From: Mytilus californianus
Lineage: Eukaryota; Mollusca; Bivalvia; Mytilida; Mytilidae
Direction: 5' to 3'
DNA length: 64,000 bases
Assembly: GCF_021869535.1 (NCBI RefSeq)
Contig: NW_026262734.1
Span: 72,811,839-72,875,838 of the forward strand
Position numbers and translations under genes: made by a program. The notes below the pieces were generated by a model. It was given only the letters and a program-made list of their open reading frames with translations. It was not told where the DNA came from and did not search any database. Of the stretch, positions 11,291 to 23,763 are shown piece by piece (the first letter of the stretch is position 1; every line of letters begins with the position of its first letter).

Positions 11291-13129
11291 TGGCACTCAA
11301 AACAGAAAGGGGATATGGATTATTTATGAAGCACAAGCCAAAATGCCCATGTAATGTCTACCAAGAAACATCAAACAACAGAAGAATGAACAATTTCAAA
11401 TCAATTCGCAGTGAAGATGGAAATACCATAGTGATCAATGCCTCAATGACTTTCACCATGGATTTTGGTAAAGAAAGTCTGTTGTAGTCTTCAGAACACC
11501 TTGCTTTGCCCATTTAATTCATGATGCATTTGCATTCAAAAGTCGAAAATACTGCCTAGACTAAGAAGCTTAAAAATATTTTAATGTTTGAAAAATTTAT
11601 CGTCTCTGTTAGTTCTGGAGGACTGCATCTGAAAGAAAATAAATTGAAAATATTACTGGTATATGAATACAATTTAAAAAATGAACAACTATTAAAATTT
11701 TTAAAATGTATTGAAGTACTGCCTTCAAATTTACTTCAATCAAGACATAGTTTTTTGCCGAATGCTTTCAGTATATATGGTAATTAAAGATATGTTGTCA
11801 TCATTAATTATAGCTAGAACAGTTCAAGTTACCATCTTCTTTTAATGATTACCCGAGATTATGCTAAGATACCCCTGAAAATCAAATGTATGTTTACCAT
11901 TTGGTAAATTTGTCTGTGAGCAATGACTTTTATGCCAATTTTGACAATTTTAAGAACTGGACTAATTTTGGCAATTAATGAACTAAGTTGTTATTATAAA
12001 AATAGAAGATGTGGTATGAAGCTCTTCGAAAAGGAAAGACTATTACCTTCAAATATATATAGTAATGAGCGCCCCTTCATTACTATATTAGACTGTTTTA
12101 ATTTTCTTATATAACATCACATCAACAATATACTGTCCCAAAGTAACGATCGCTACATAAAAATCTGTCCATGTTATACCGTTCGCATCAAATTATTAAA
12201 AGAAATGTATTTTGATGAACTAGAAGACTCAACTGTACGTAAAATATGGTCAAATCTCGTTGGGAGATGAAAAACCAAAACAAAAGTTTCTTAATGTGAC
12301 ATTTAAATGACATTACTTGATTCAACGTTTTGTTGCGAATGTCTTTTTGATGGACGGAATACAATAAAGGACCTCGTGTAACGATATAACAGACAACTTA
12401 CCTTCTTTGCTTTCCCATTATGTGAGGGAACCGGCTCCGCATCCATTTCTGCAAAGGGCGATATCGTAACTCCTATACAGGAGAGTTACAGATCTAAATA
12501 TATATTGCTCACGTGACATTGATTTGGACGGAAACGTAGAGCAGTAACGTTCGCAAAAACTAAAACAGCCAATGATATTGATTCCGAAAGTCCTTTGACC
12601 CCCTTTCGTCATCAAAATTTAATGTGATTGCTATTTATATCAATTATTTATAAAACCCGAGTTAAAAATAACAACGGGCCGTCTGAGAACCAACAAATAA
12701 ATTGCGATCGTAACATACCACAATGGACGAAAAAGATGTGACGTTCGCAATAATATTATTAAATTACCTTTTTTAGCCTTTACCAATAAAAATGTGCCTT
12801 AGAATTATAATTAAAACACAAAAGAATACTTTTTATTAAAATATAAGTCCATGTTATTAGGCTCCACTTAAAAATAATACTTTAAAATTCCACTCCAAAT
12901 AAGCTAGATGTCAGTCAAGTAGGTCACAATGTCTATTCAATGTCCAATATTTTGAAATTGAAAACCCACTAATTCTAACAAAAAACATAAACACAGGGTG
13001 ATTTTTATTTTTATTTACTCAGAAAGACACCTTTTATTAAATAAAATAATGCATTACTTCATTTCACACTCTGTTTCACAGTTTCAGCAATACCTTTTTT
13101 GATGGATACAAAAAAGCAATACTTCCTTT

Positions 13130-13240
13130 TTATTGTAAAATCTGCCTTATGTAATAATAAGCATTTTGTATAAGTTTCATAACATTTGGTTGAGGCAAAC
13201 TACAGTTAGAAAACGGAAACAAAAAATGTGTACTTGATCT
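13130..13240 (+). repeat. family E fragment
   Basis: aagcattttgtataagtttc, aacatttggttgaggcaaac and gttagaaaacgg phrases match the middle of family E (37060-37210). Degenerate and without termini. Confidence 0.6.
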
Positions 13241-14235
13241 TATTTTGTGGTAATGAATATTGTGTATTAAAATTATAAGAAAACCTTGGAAAAATCTGCA
13301 AGAAGACAAACAATGCAGTGAAATTTTTACCCAAGTGCCTATTATAGCATATAAACGTAACAAAAATATAAAAGATTACCTTGTGAAATCAGGGTAACAG
13401 TTGAAAGACTTTTGAAAAGGGACACATGCTTAAACAGTTTTAAGCAAAACATCCTGATAAACTGTTACATGTGTTAGTAATAATCTGAATTAAAGGCAAC
13501 AAACTAATTAATGAATATGATGTTTTTGTCTTGAAAATTTATTGCGATTGTTGGTTGAAGAAACCGCATTCCATTATAATGACGAGAGTTCGGGAGACCA
13601 AGATATTAATCTTTTGAATTATTCATCTCATGAATATTCATTAGTAATATGCATATTAATCTCAGTGTGAAATCTCAGTGTGTAATTAACAATTCTCAGT
13701 GTGTGTTTGTCAATTTATTTCATCTCAGTGTGTCTTTTTAAAATCTCAATGTGTAATTTTAAATTCTCAGTGTGTGTTTTTCATTTTTTCAGATCTCAGT
13801 ATTTTCGATTTCTCAGTGTGTTATTTTGGGTTTTTAAATCTCAGCGTGTTATTTTTTTCGAAAAAGGGTTTAAACCTAGTTTTGACGAGAACAGCTTGTC
13901 ATAATGGATCCCCCATCTAACTTGAATCATTGATTTTGTAATTGTAAAATGCTATTTGTAAATTTCTATTTAGACAAACATGTACAATGCATGTCATGCT
14001 AGTGTCCTGCAACAAGGGTTTTTAAAGTTATGGCTGTTTTATAAAGTTTTATTGTGTGTTTGTCAGCTCAGGATTTCATACTTATTGATTTTCAATTTTT
14101 CGTCACTTGCAGCATACCTCAAACTTCAATTTCATGTTACTTGCATAATCTAATTACTGTAACATATATAACCTGTGACAAGAACATGTAACTTACACTT
14201 TCTTCTAGAGTAATGGGTATCATTTTTATTTGCAG

Positions 14236-14417
14236 CACTGCAATTGACCAGACTGTAACATTAGCACGGGTCAAAGAGTCTTTTAGGAAATCTGGAATGT
14301 ATCCTGTAGACAGGTCCATAATTCCCGATTCTCAATTGGCTCCAGCAGACTTCAACAAACCTGAAAAGGGAAATAAAGAGACTACAGATGTAGATGTTAC
14401 AATAATCACTAGTAATG
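14236..14417 (+). CDS. pogo/Tigger-like protein, coding exon 2
   Basis: Acceptor tttatttgcag ends at 14235; donor gtaata starts at 14418. The split codon AG|C joins exon 1 in frame to encode serine 352, followed by residues 353-412. The peptide ESFRKSGMYPVDR is the short block typically found just after the DDE domain in pogo-like transposases. Its position 7.7 kb downstream of exon 1 in the right frame is the main evidence for one spliced gene. The exon ends in phase 1 (a single G). Intron 1 is filled with repeats and one large inverted-arm element. Confidence 0.8.
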
Positions 14418-14552
14418 GTAATAATAACTATATATTAAAGACCAAACACTGAAACAGCCTATTAATTTCTACCAGTTATTTTTTGTTTAAATTTTGAGTG
14501 AAGGTTTTTCATGATTTTGGGGATAAAATATGATGAAATAAATGGGAAATGT

Positions 14553-14790
14553 GTCCATGGGACACAGAAGATGCCCCCACTTGCATATAATGTTAAAAAG
14601 GAACATAACTCAAGAACTATAAGAGATGCTTCACAAATTTGTACTTGATCTGAGTTTTGTGGTATTTAGCATGGTGTGTACGTTTCGTAACATTTAGTTG
14701 AGGCAAACTAAAGTTACAGAACCGAAACGAAAAATTCAGTAATATTTCCATTTGTAAAGGGGCATAACTTGAGAAAGGCAAAAGCTGTTA
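14553..14790 (+). repeat. family E 5' fragment
   Basis: Begins tgtccatgggacaca (the family's 5' hairpin), then agaagatgcccccacttg and the gagttttgtggt..gcatggtgtg phrases. It is truncated before the 3' hairpin and lies in intron 2 of the pogo-like gene. Confidence 0.7.
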
Positions 14791-14804
14791 TAATGAAAAG
14801 AAAT

Positions 14805-14955
14805 ACAGGTTTAGATTAAGCATTTCAAAGAACCCTATATATATATTCAATTTATGTTGAAATCAAACGCAGTTCAATTTAAGTTTTGGACCCAAATTTG
14901 GACCAACTTAAAAACTGAGCCCAAAATCAGAAATCTAAATATACGTTTTATATTA
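14805..14955 (+). repeat. single unit of the 1-430 tandem repeat
   Basis: Contains gcatttcaaagaacccta, a T-rich run, ttttggacccaaatttgg and aactgagcccaaaatc, a diverged copy of one unit from the left edge. Confidence 0.7.
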
Positions 14956-15329
14956 ATAGATAATATAAGCTTAGTTTTTTAAAGGAGTTCACTTCATCAA
15001 AATAAAATATATTGCATTCAGAAAATTAGTTTTTACAGAATAACAAACAAACTTGACACAAAATTCTTCAAACAATTTAGCAAAGAAAAGAAGAAAAAAA
15101 TCCAAAATTTTATTTATCATTAATATAAATGTCTTTTCAAAATCTATAAAACTCATCAGTAACAAGAAATAATTGTAACAGGATGATGTTACGAAGTCTC
15201 CCAAACAAAGCTCCAATAATTCGTCATTCCCAAGGTCGCCTGACATTGGGCAAAGTCCAGTACAAATTGGTTTGTGATATGCATAAGTGACGCCTATGGA
15301 TTGACCCTGTATATCATTCAAATCTTCTT

Positions 15330-15640
15330 GAAATGACAAACAGGAATATATATGATTGTTTAGGGGTGGAGATCTTGACTGTTTACAAGTTCTTAAAAGG
15401 GGGGTGGGGGTGATCCCCAGGGGACTCGCCCTTTATTTCATATGATCTGATTTTTTTTTGTTCCAATACAAGAATATATATGGTTTAGTTGAGGGGATCT
15501 CGACCGTTTACAAATTCTTAAACCAGAGGGGGGTGACCCCAGGGGACTCACCTTTTATTTCATTTGATTTGTTTTATTGTCCCATACAAGAATATGTATG
15601 GTTTAGGGGTGGGGATCTTGACCGTCTACAAGTTTTCAAT
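15330..15640 (+). repeat. tandem repeat, about 2.5 units of ~125 bp
   Basis: Each unit has a caagaatatatatggttta phrase, a gatcttgaccgtttacaag phrase and a gaccccaggggactc phrase. Unit starts are near 15340, 15470 and 15588. Located in intron 2. Confidence 0.75.
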
Positions 15641-16076
15641 AAAATGCTTCGCTGAGCGCAGCTGGATAAAACCGCAGAGGTCCAACGCAATATTCACGCT
15701 TGATACAGGTCTGAATTTTGATTGTAATTAAATATTTGACACATAATAGGTTTCTGACACAGAATAAGAATTTTACCCCATGTCACATTTGCTCTAAAAG
15801 CTTTAGTTTTTGAGATATAAGCCAAAAACTGCATTTGACCCCTATGTTCTATTTTTAGCCATGGCGGCCATGTTTTTTGATGGATCAAAACTTCAGATAC
15901 AATTTATAAACTAGATACCCTAAGGAACATTTATTTAAAGTTTGAAGCTATTTGGCCCAGTAGTTTCAGAGGAGATGATTTTTGAAATAGTTTACGACGA
16001 CAGACGACGAGGATGACGGACGCCAAGTGATGGCATAAGCTCACATGGGGTCCTTTGGGCCCCGGTGAGCTAAAAA
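15641..16076 (+). repeat. chimera of family B 5' end and family A 3' end
   Basis: 15641-15765 matches the start of family B (atgcttcgctgagcgcagc, gcagaggtccaacg). It then switches in mid-sequence to the 3' part of family A (aaaaactgcatttgacccc to gccccggtgagctaaaaa). The junction near 15765 has no flanking duplication, suggesting deletion inside a nested pair like 6837-7906. Confidence 0.75.
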
Positions 16077-16780
16077 AGACCAAAACTCAAAATCTTAACT
16101 TTGACTACTGAACCATGAAAATGAGGTCAAGGTCAAACGACACCTGCCAGCTAGACATGTACACCTTATAATCATTCCATACACCAAATATAGTAGACCT
16201 ATTGCATACAGCATGTACAGTATAAGAAAAACAGACCAAAACACAAAAAGTTAACTATAACCACTGAACCATGAAAATGAGGTCAAGGTCAGATGACACC
16301 TGCCAGTTGGACATATACACCTTACAGTCCTTCCGTACACCGAATATACTTAACCTATTGCTTATAATATCTGAGACATGGACTTGACCACCAAAACTTA
16401 ACCTTGTTCACTGCTCCATGAAATGAGGTCGAGGTCAAGTGAAAACTGTCTGACCGGCATGAGGACCTTGCAAGGTACGCACATACCAAATATAGTTATC
16501 CTACTACTTATAATAAGAGAGAATTTAACATTACAAAAAGGGTTAACTTTTTTTTCAAGTAGTCACTGAACCATGAAAATGAGGTCAAGGACATTGGACA
16601 TGTGACTGACTAAAACTTCGTAACATGAGGCATCCATATACAAAGTATGAAGCATCCAGGTCTTCCACCTTCTAAAATATAAAGCTTATAAGAAGTTAGC
16701 TAACGCCGCCGCCGCCGCCGCAGGATCACCATCCCTATGTCGAGCCTTCTGTGACAAAAGTCGCAGGCTCGACAAAAATA
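16077..16780 (+). repeat. family F: about 4 tandem units with terminal hairpin
   Basis: Units of about 150-180 bp contain actgaaccatgaaaatgagg and tcaaggtcagatgacacctg phrases. The array ends in gccgccgccgccgccgcagg, then a hairpin GTCGAGCCT (16739-16747) / AGGCTCGAC (16765-16773) and aaaaat. The reverse-orientation copy is at 52100-52560. Confidence 0.8.
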
Positions 16781-17278
16781 GCGATAACTCAAAAAGGAGA
16801 AATACTAAAATCTTGAAAATTGAACTTGACTTTCATTTAGTCACAAGAAACAACATATCTAAATTTGAAAAAAAATCATCACAGCGTTTTCATGTTATTG
16901 TAGAGACACTGTTTGGCAGCCGCCAGTCCGCTTGCTGTACATTCCCAAATCAATAACCGATATTTCCTTCGAAAATCCGGTTAAAAATTAATGAAAAATA
17001 AATATGTAACACAGCAACAAATAAACAACAACCACTTTTTTAAAGCCTCCTGACTTGGGACAGGCACATATATACAAACCAAACAAAGCTTGTTTTTTCT
17101 CCTTATCTTTGACTTATTTATTTAAATTAAAATATGAAAGATCACTCTAGACTGGTAGTTTTATTAGTGTTATTCTTGCTATTTACCGTTAACTTCTCAG
17201 TCATTTAATCTCTCGTGAAATTCTATATTGAGTTTGACAAAACCTTTCAAATAATTATGAATATTTTTTCTTTTGTAG

Positions 17279-17892
17279 AGCTCCAGGAATCAACAATTCT
17301 TTGTCACTGTTGTGGCAACATTTTATCATATGCTACAGAAATTGAGCTGAACAAACCAACTGAAAATCCGCTTGTTACAAAAAACTTAATCCCAAAAAGT
17401 TTAGCTGATGTGTTGTTACCCCCAGCAAATCCATCTCAGGCAAAAAAAACTTCTAGTAAAATTGTAACAGAAGCAAGAGTCATTACAGGGGATGAAATGC
17501 TACAGAAACTGCAGTATAAGCATGATGAAGCAATAAAGTTGGCAGAAGAGAAAGAAAAAAGGAAAACAGAAAGAGCGAGAAAGAAGGAAGAAGCTGAAGT
17601 TTTAAAGGAGGCAAAGAAGGAGGAAAGACAAAGGAAGAAAAGAGACAGAGAAATAAGAGACACTGAAAAAGAAGAGGAAAGAGAGAAGAAAAGACAGAGG
17701 AAGGAAGAAAAAAGAAATATGCAATCTAACCAACAAATCACTGCTGAATTCCACCAGTATGCTACATGTACTAATTCATCTGTAGACATGGCAGACAGTA
17801 GAAGAAGTAGCAGAGTGAAGACACCTTTAATAAGGGAAGAGTTTTTACAATTTGATAGTGATATTGACATTATTGAGACAATGGAAGAATAA
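17279..17892 (+). CDS. pogo/Tigger-like protein, coding exon 3 (C terminus)
   Basis: Acceptor tcttttgtag ends at 17278. G|AG restores glutamate 413 in frame, and the stop TAA is at 17890-17892. The three exons total 1851 bases, exactly 617 codons. Residues about 414-475 contain a CHCCG cysteine cluster and a proline-rich linker. Residues 476-492 (EARVITGDEMLQKLQ) resemble the segment before the basic tail in pogo-like proteins. Residues about 500-560 are a dense Lys/Arg/Glu stretch likely to form a coiled coil and a nuclear localisation signal. The C terminus is acidic. An AATAAA directly follows the stop (17895-17900). The minus-strand frame opposite this exon is a shadow of its biased composition. 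Confidence 0.8.
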
Positions 17893-19949
17893 GGAATAAA
17901 ACAAAAATCTCTCCAAAGACTGTCATACTGAATTTGAAGAACTGTGCAATTTGTTTTCAAATAATGTTTGAGATCGAAATTTCGTTTTATTGATTTAAAT
18001 TTCATATTATTCATAAACTTATTGCTGCGATATTGATAAAATTTTGATAACACAATTATCTTCTGTATACAATCAATTTTTTCACTTCTATTTCATGTAA
18101 ATTGTAAGCTACAGAAAGTCATATTTTTTCCTGTCTTAAAATTCAACATATTAGGTTTAAGTTTTAGATTACCTTTTTTTGCATGTCTTCATATTGTATC
18201 TGGAAGTAAAATTAGAAAGTGGTAGAGATAAAAAGTTTTAACCCATGATTTGGATTCACAAAATGAAAAAAATAATCAATGGTTAAGTTGCAAAATTATT
18301 ATGTTATTGGTAATTCATTATTCTAAAACAAAAACAAATGAATGTACATGTGGTTTTTGAAACATTGAAAAGAAAATGCATTGACAAATAACAAGTACTT
18401 CCAGAAGTACACACAAGTTCCATGCAAGGGTCCGGAAACGGTCATATTTGCCAGTCTTGTCCTAAACGAGTAATTGGGATTTAGGACAAATTTTGTTTTT
18501 TAACAGAATTAATTTCGGTCATTTCGTTGAGATCAATTTTCTATATCACCATTTTGAACTTGTTTTTGTTTTGTTAACCCTTTCCTGTAATAAAACTGCC
18601 ACTCCAGTATAGTGTTATAATCCTGAGGGCCCTCCTAATAACTATATTAATGCCTCGAGAAATATTGGCTAATGAGAAATATTGGGCTAATGATCGGTAA
18701 TTTCTTTACCTGTGTTTTTAATTCACATCTGGCTATTGATCACAAGCTCAGAACTAATATAAAGAAATTAAAACTCCATAACAACTGTCTTCATGGTTTA
18801 ATTACTTTTCAGCTAAGAAAATTGTCAATTCTGATTTAAAATTATTAAATTAAAACTTGAATTAATTTACGTAGAAAAAGTATTTTTTCACTTCTAACAC
18901 ATGTGCTTTGTTTACTATGTAATATACATGCTTGAAATTCTCTTCCGCAGATTGGACACTAAATCGTAAATTCAAAATGATTTCATATTCTAAATAAAGC
19001 AAGTGCAACTATTATCATTAATATTCAAACACTAACAAAGGTAAAAAAATTAAAAAGCCGATGATTTCCTGTGAATTTGATAAACAAAATTAATCCCAGA
19101 AATGAGTCCGGAATTGCTCGTTTTAGTATTGTCGCAAAAGATCCGGTTTTAATTTTGTCTTCAAAATCGAGAGAAACGTTAGCAATGTCTGAGAATGTTA
19201 TCGTTTTGAGTCATTAAAATCATTTTATTTTTAAACTGTTGCCTTCCCTTATTTGCTCTTGAACGAAAATGGAAGGAAAATTCATGAAGTAAATGCGATG
19301 CAACATTGCGTGATTTTGACAATCTTTTTTTTGAAAAAGGGCACCAACTTTTAAGTTATCTCAAAATGACCAAAATTAGCTGAAAAAATTCAGGATCCTT
19401 GGTTCCATGTACGATGTATATCTTCCAGTATATACCAATATTTTAGTAAAAGATCAGCAACTGATTTTTGAAGATGTTATAAATTATAAACAAGTTTATG
19501 TATTCAATAATCTGAAACTTTCATAAAACCATTTTATATAACTTTTTAACCATCTGAAAATTCAGGGTCAGTAATCAGGCTATAGTATTCTCAAAAAAGC
19601 TTTTTAAATTATATATATATAGAATATTTTGTTCATTTAATGAAGTCATTGTACATGATATAGCAGACATGTGTATTTAACCTTCAATTTACTAGCATAC
19701 TCAGATTAAAAAAATTGTGTTTACAGTAGCAGAAATTGAACATTTACTTTGTTTTGTTATGCCAAAATCAAACAAATACAAATATTTCTTTATTTGCCAA
19801 TCACGACGCCCAAAATGAGCAAAATAATTACAATATAATTTTCAAACATAATATGAAGTAAGTTAAAAATTATGCCTATGTATTCAGAAAAAAAAAGGTA
19901 TATATTGTACCTGTATTCTTGTCCCTATAAAGTCCAGGCTTTATTTTTG
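17893..19949 (+). other. downstream region of the pogo-like gene; no gene recognised
   Basis: AT-rich, with several AATAAA-like hexamers but no frame, repeat family or RNA gene I can support. Confidence 0.4.
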
Positions 19950-20625
19950 TTGCAGTCACAAGGAGCCATGTGAGCTCACTTCAGGGTTTGTCATCTCAAC
20001 TTTACAAATTTGTCCAATGACCTGGGCTCCGAAACCAAGATGGACCACATGGCTAAAATAGTACATACTGATAAAATGCTTGTCGTCTTTGTATTTGAAC
20101 ACCATTAATAAATTACAGAGAAATCTTGACATGACCAGAAATGCTCAGAATGTTGAGCTCTACCAATTGACCATATACAATTAGAAATTTCAAACAACTT
20201 TTTATTAGTTTAACTTGTTGCCCTTTAACTTCACATTTTACCCTTCTTTTTTTTTTTTTTTTTTGCCTGTTATCTTGAAATTATAATAGATACATTAAAT
20301 GAAAAAATGATCAGCAAGCAAAGTTCTATAACTGGTAAAATAAGTAAAAATTAATTTACAGTTAATGGCCATTGATGACAATGACGTACCATTTTCTGGG
20401 TGTGTTTTTGCCTTATGCATGCATCTAATAGACACTATAGTTAGTTAACTGTCACTATCTAAAAGGAGCGATTGCCTATAAAAGATGATTTTTTTTCACC
20501 CTGTTATTTTGTGTTAAAACTAGATGGAAAGAAAATAAGACTAAATGATCAGCAATAATGTACAAAACCAATGAAATAGAGAATTTTGTCAAGGCAAGGT
20601 GAGCGACACATTCTCTTTAATACCT
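19950..20625 (-). repeat. degenerate family A copy, reverse orientation
   Basis: Begins with agccatgtgagctcact (reverse of the family A 3' hairpin) and ends with caaggtgagcgacacatt (reverse of its 5' tcgctcaccttgg). The body is strongly diverged. The next ~100 bp contain a family G scrap (gatttggtatgattcatgag). Confidence 0.5.
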
Positions 20626-21436
20626 TTAGTTTTAATAGATGACAAGCGATACTATAAAAAAAAAAGATTTGGTATGATTCATGAGACATCTCTACAGCAG
20701 AGATCAAATGATATTGAGGTGAAAATGTATAAGTCACTTTATTGTTTCCAACATATTTTAGTTAACTTGTTATTGCAAATAGTGGGGAATAGTGGACATG
20801 ATAATTCTTGGTGAAATAGTTCATGAAATATTCAAGATCATAACTGAAGTTACAAAAAATTTGAAATGTGCATCAATGTATGTTGCAGTAAAATTGGGGC
20901 CCTTATATTAATGTAATTTTAATGACACAAATAGGTTAAATATCATAAGTTAACCTTTTTTTACGCAAAAAACAACTGGTGTGAGAGTATTGCAAGAATA
21001 TTTAACACACTTGTCCCATTTTTGCAAGTAAACTGAACAGTTCCGTAGCCTCAATTTCCATATAAAGTATAATGCAGGTCTAAAATTACACAAATATACA
21101 ACTAGGATGTAAATCATCTGTTGGTTTCTTGTTATTTGGTAGCTGTTTATCTACATATTTATCGAGTATCAGGTTGTCTGCATATTGATATTGTAAATTA
21201 TCGGTCGTCCCACTGTCTATATCACTCTGCTCAGCTCTTAATAAAATTGCATATCACGGCTTTGTGACGTTAATTACGTTGACCCGGCCTTAACAACTTT
21301 GACCCATACATATCAGCAACGTCATAATGTGTGAACCGACGTTGACAAGTTTAACCCTAATTTATCTAATCATCTTCCGGTTGCTGGTGAAACAAAGAAT
21401 ACACTTCCAAAAGATGCAAATACAGCCTGATAAATC

Positions 21437-21596
21437 GATTATCAGGTTGTCTGCATATTGAGATTGTAAAATATCAGTGGCTCGACACAATATGAAGGCT
21501 TTTTGATCTCTTCGCTGCGCTCACTCGACAAAAAGCTTCATATTGTGACTCACAGCTGATATTTTACAATATCAATATGCAGAAAACCTGAAAATC
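21437..21596. repeat. foldback element FB1 (about 68 bp arms)
   Basis: The left arm starts gattatcaggttgtctgcat and the right arm ends with its near complement (tatgcagaaaacctgaaaatc region). The central loop is tctcttcgctgcgctcac. Partial extra arms lie at 21160-21200 and 21597-21655, so more than one copy has landed or been duplicated here. Confidence 0.85.
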
Positions 21597-22305
21597 AGTA
21601 CATATCAGCTGTGATACACAATATGAAGCTTTTTGTTGAGCGAGCCACAAATGTAAACAAAATTAAAGAATTATATGAAAGTAATGTTTTGTCAGGAAAT
21701 TTATTATGGTAAATTATGCATATCTCCAAGATGTTTCAGATTAAGACTTCCAGACCAGTTCTAATAGTGTTCAAATTAAGAAGATTCTTCACCATTTTAA
21801 GCACCCCAAAAAACAATCAGATGAACCCTGCAAGACAGACATGATCAAAATACAATCATAAAATTGAGAATGGAAATGGGGAATGTGTCAAAGAGACAAC
21901 AACCCGACCATAGAGCAGACAACAGCGGAAGGCCACCAGTTGAATCCTTCCAGAAAGACATACACATCTTACAATTACATGTATTGCAGACACCAAATTA
22001 TATGAAATATAGATGAACTACACAGCTACACAGGGGTCGACTTAAGAAAAAAGAATTTCCTGGCCCGAAGGGCCAAAAAATTTTTTGATCAACTGGCCCA
22101 ATCAAAATCTTACTGGCCCGAGAAATGTCGGTCCACAAAGTGGACCGACGCGTTAGGGGGGGTTTGGAAACTTTTAGTATTATTTGCACAAAATCCTGCA
22201 ATCTGAGAGCTTTTGATGCAATATTTGGAGAGAAATATTGTCTTGAAACATGCCATTTTTATACTGAGAATTCATTGATGATAACTTTTATTAAGAATAA
22301 ACACT

Positions 22306-22623
22306 TTAAATTGAAGAAGTTTCAAGCTGTTCACAAAAGTCAGAAAAAGCATTGCACTGGTCACTCCTTCTATCATCAATATCTTTATATTGCAGCTCAT
22401 CATCATCAGATTCATCAAGATATAAATCATTGTCACTCTCATACGGTTCATTGTCAATCATTTGAATGAGTTTAACAACTCTTCTGGCTCTATTCATGAT
22501 TTCTATTTCAATTTCATCTTCAGTCGTCTCTATGGCTGAATTGTGATCAATCACCACATCATTAGCAGGGTTTTCAACAGGGTTATTTACAGGTTTGATG
22601 ATATGATTGCTATCATTCCGTGT
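22306..22623 (-). CDS. acidic open frame downstream of the hAT transposase stop
   Basis: A different reading frame from exon 5 stays open through 22620 down to 22306. It encodes a highly acidic tail (TTEDEIEIEIM, then a stretch around YESDNDLYLDESDDDE). It is continuous with exon 5 on the DNA, so a 1-base indel near the CCC at about 22640 would fuse it to the transposase. Alternatively it is 3' untranslated sequence, or uses an intron I cannot place. Similar acidic tails are not something I can vouch for in the family. Confidence 0.35.
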   Translation of the reverse strand, partial: TRNDSNHIIKPVNNPVENPANDVVIDHNSAIETTEDEIEIEIMNRARRVVKLIQMIDNEPYESDNDLYLDESDDDELQYKDIDDRRSDQCNAFSDFCEQLETSSI

Positions 22624-22913
22624 CTGACCTCTCCTTGGGAGTCAAACTCCATAAATTAATTGCTGGTACAGGGTCAAATAAAAGTATGGAGGGTCCCTCC
22701 AGCATAATTGTCAGTTGGTCCGAGAGGTTTGCATCTGATAGTTTGCTCCGCCAATCACTTTTGGCCATTTTGAGGCGGTTAAAACCTCTCTCAGCATCAG
22801 CTGAAGATGCAGGTATGGTAAGTATTAGGTCAACTAGACTGAGGAGATTTGAACACTCGCCAGAACACATCTCGTTTAACTCCTTCCATGTTGTGCTTCC
22901 TGGATCTTTAAAC
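22613..22913 (-). CDS. ZNF862-like hAT transposase, exon 5 with dimerisation region
   Basis: Acceptor catttcag abuts 22913 and AG|G completes arginine 567. It encodes residues 568-666 ending at TGA (22613-22615). SSADAERGFNRLKMAKSDWR contains the last catalytic glutamate candidate (E608) and the start of the hAT C-terminal dimerisation region (LSDQLTIMLEGPS). All five exons total 2001 bases, exactly 667 codons. A possible further C-terminal frame lies at 22306-22623 in another frame. Confidence 0.8.
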
Positions 22914-23763
22914 CTGAAATGGATGGTACTAACTTTTAGAATGGAACTAGCATGGATTGACTCACATTAATCAATAAAAGTAGCTATAGGTTTATATGAT
23001 GAGAAGACACGAACCAAAACTCTCAACAATTTTTGTTTTTCACTATAAAATGCAATAAAGGTGTTCTCTATTTTATATTCCTTACAGCAACAAAGGGAAG
23101 TGTTTTTGGACCTTGACTAACCATAAGGTTTGGTTATGCATGGTCGATACTTCCTTACTGTATCCGTTTAAATGAAGTTAACACACAGTAAATAAGAATG
23201 TCTTCTGTAAATAAGCAGTGACACAATGACTTTTTGTATGAACAATAAGTTGAATTGTACAGTGAGTATAATCAAATGTCAATAGTCAATAAAAAGCAAC
23301 ACAAAGACATGTATTTATAATGATAAGATAGCTTACAGTGAGTATATCAAAGAAAAGAAAAAGCAGTGGAGTTAATCTGAGGTTAGATATGATATAAATA
23401 CATGTGAAAATATGCTATCACCAGACTAAAAGCTTAGACTGAAAAGGCATACCTCAAACTTTTCTGAAATAAATCAACATGTATGAATTAATCTGATATT
23501 GAAGCATCAAAACATTTATTTTTCTAGATGCCTTTAATTGAAAGTTGATAAACCAACAAACTAATATTATACACTGGCATGACTTTTTTTCTTTATTTTA
23601 TATAAGATTATTGTTTATTATCATTTATTTCATAATTAGGTGAATAGAATTCTTATTGAACCTGTATAGAATCAGAGATTAGCAATAAAAAATTGTCTGA
23701 CAATTATTATTTTGTGACATGTTTAATTATGAATGCAACAGTATGTAACTATGTTTGAAGTAC

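Larger units (their letters stand above)
8343..13917. mobile_element. 5.6 kb element with long inverted arms of tandem ACACACTGAGA-type repeats
   Basis: The left arm (8343-8450 continuing at 9447-9610) and right arm (13640-13917) are inverted copies. Each has gttctcgtcaaaacta beside gtttaaacc at the outer end, then many short units built on acacactgagaat spaced by A/T-rich 8-12 bp. The left arm is interrupted by the family C insertion at 8451-9446. Between the arms (9611-13639) I find only repeat scraps, one perfect inverted repeat and no transposase-like frame, so it is non-autonomous or hollowed out. It lies in intron 1 of the pogo-like gene. No target duplication identified. Confidence 0.6.

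Noticed and set aside
17436-18053. 205-residue minus-strand frame rich in Ser, Leu and Phe
   Set aside because: It is the antisense of the Lys/Arg/Glu-rich pogo exon 3; composition alone keeps it open.
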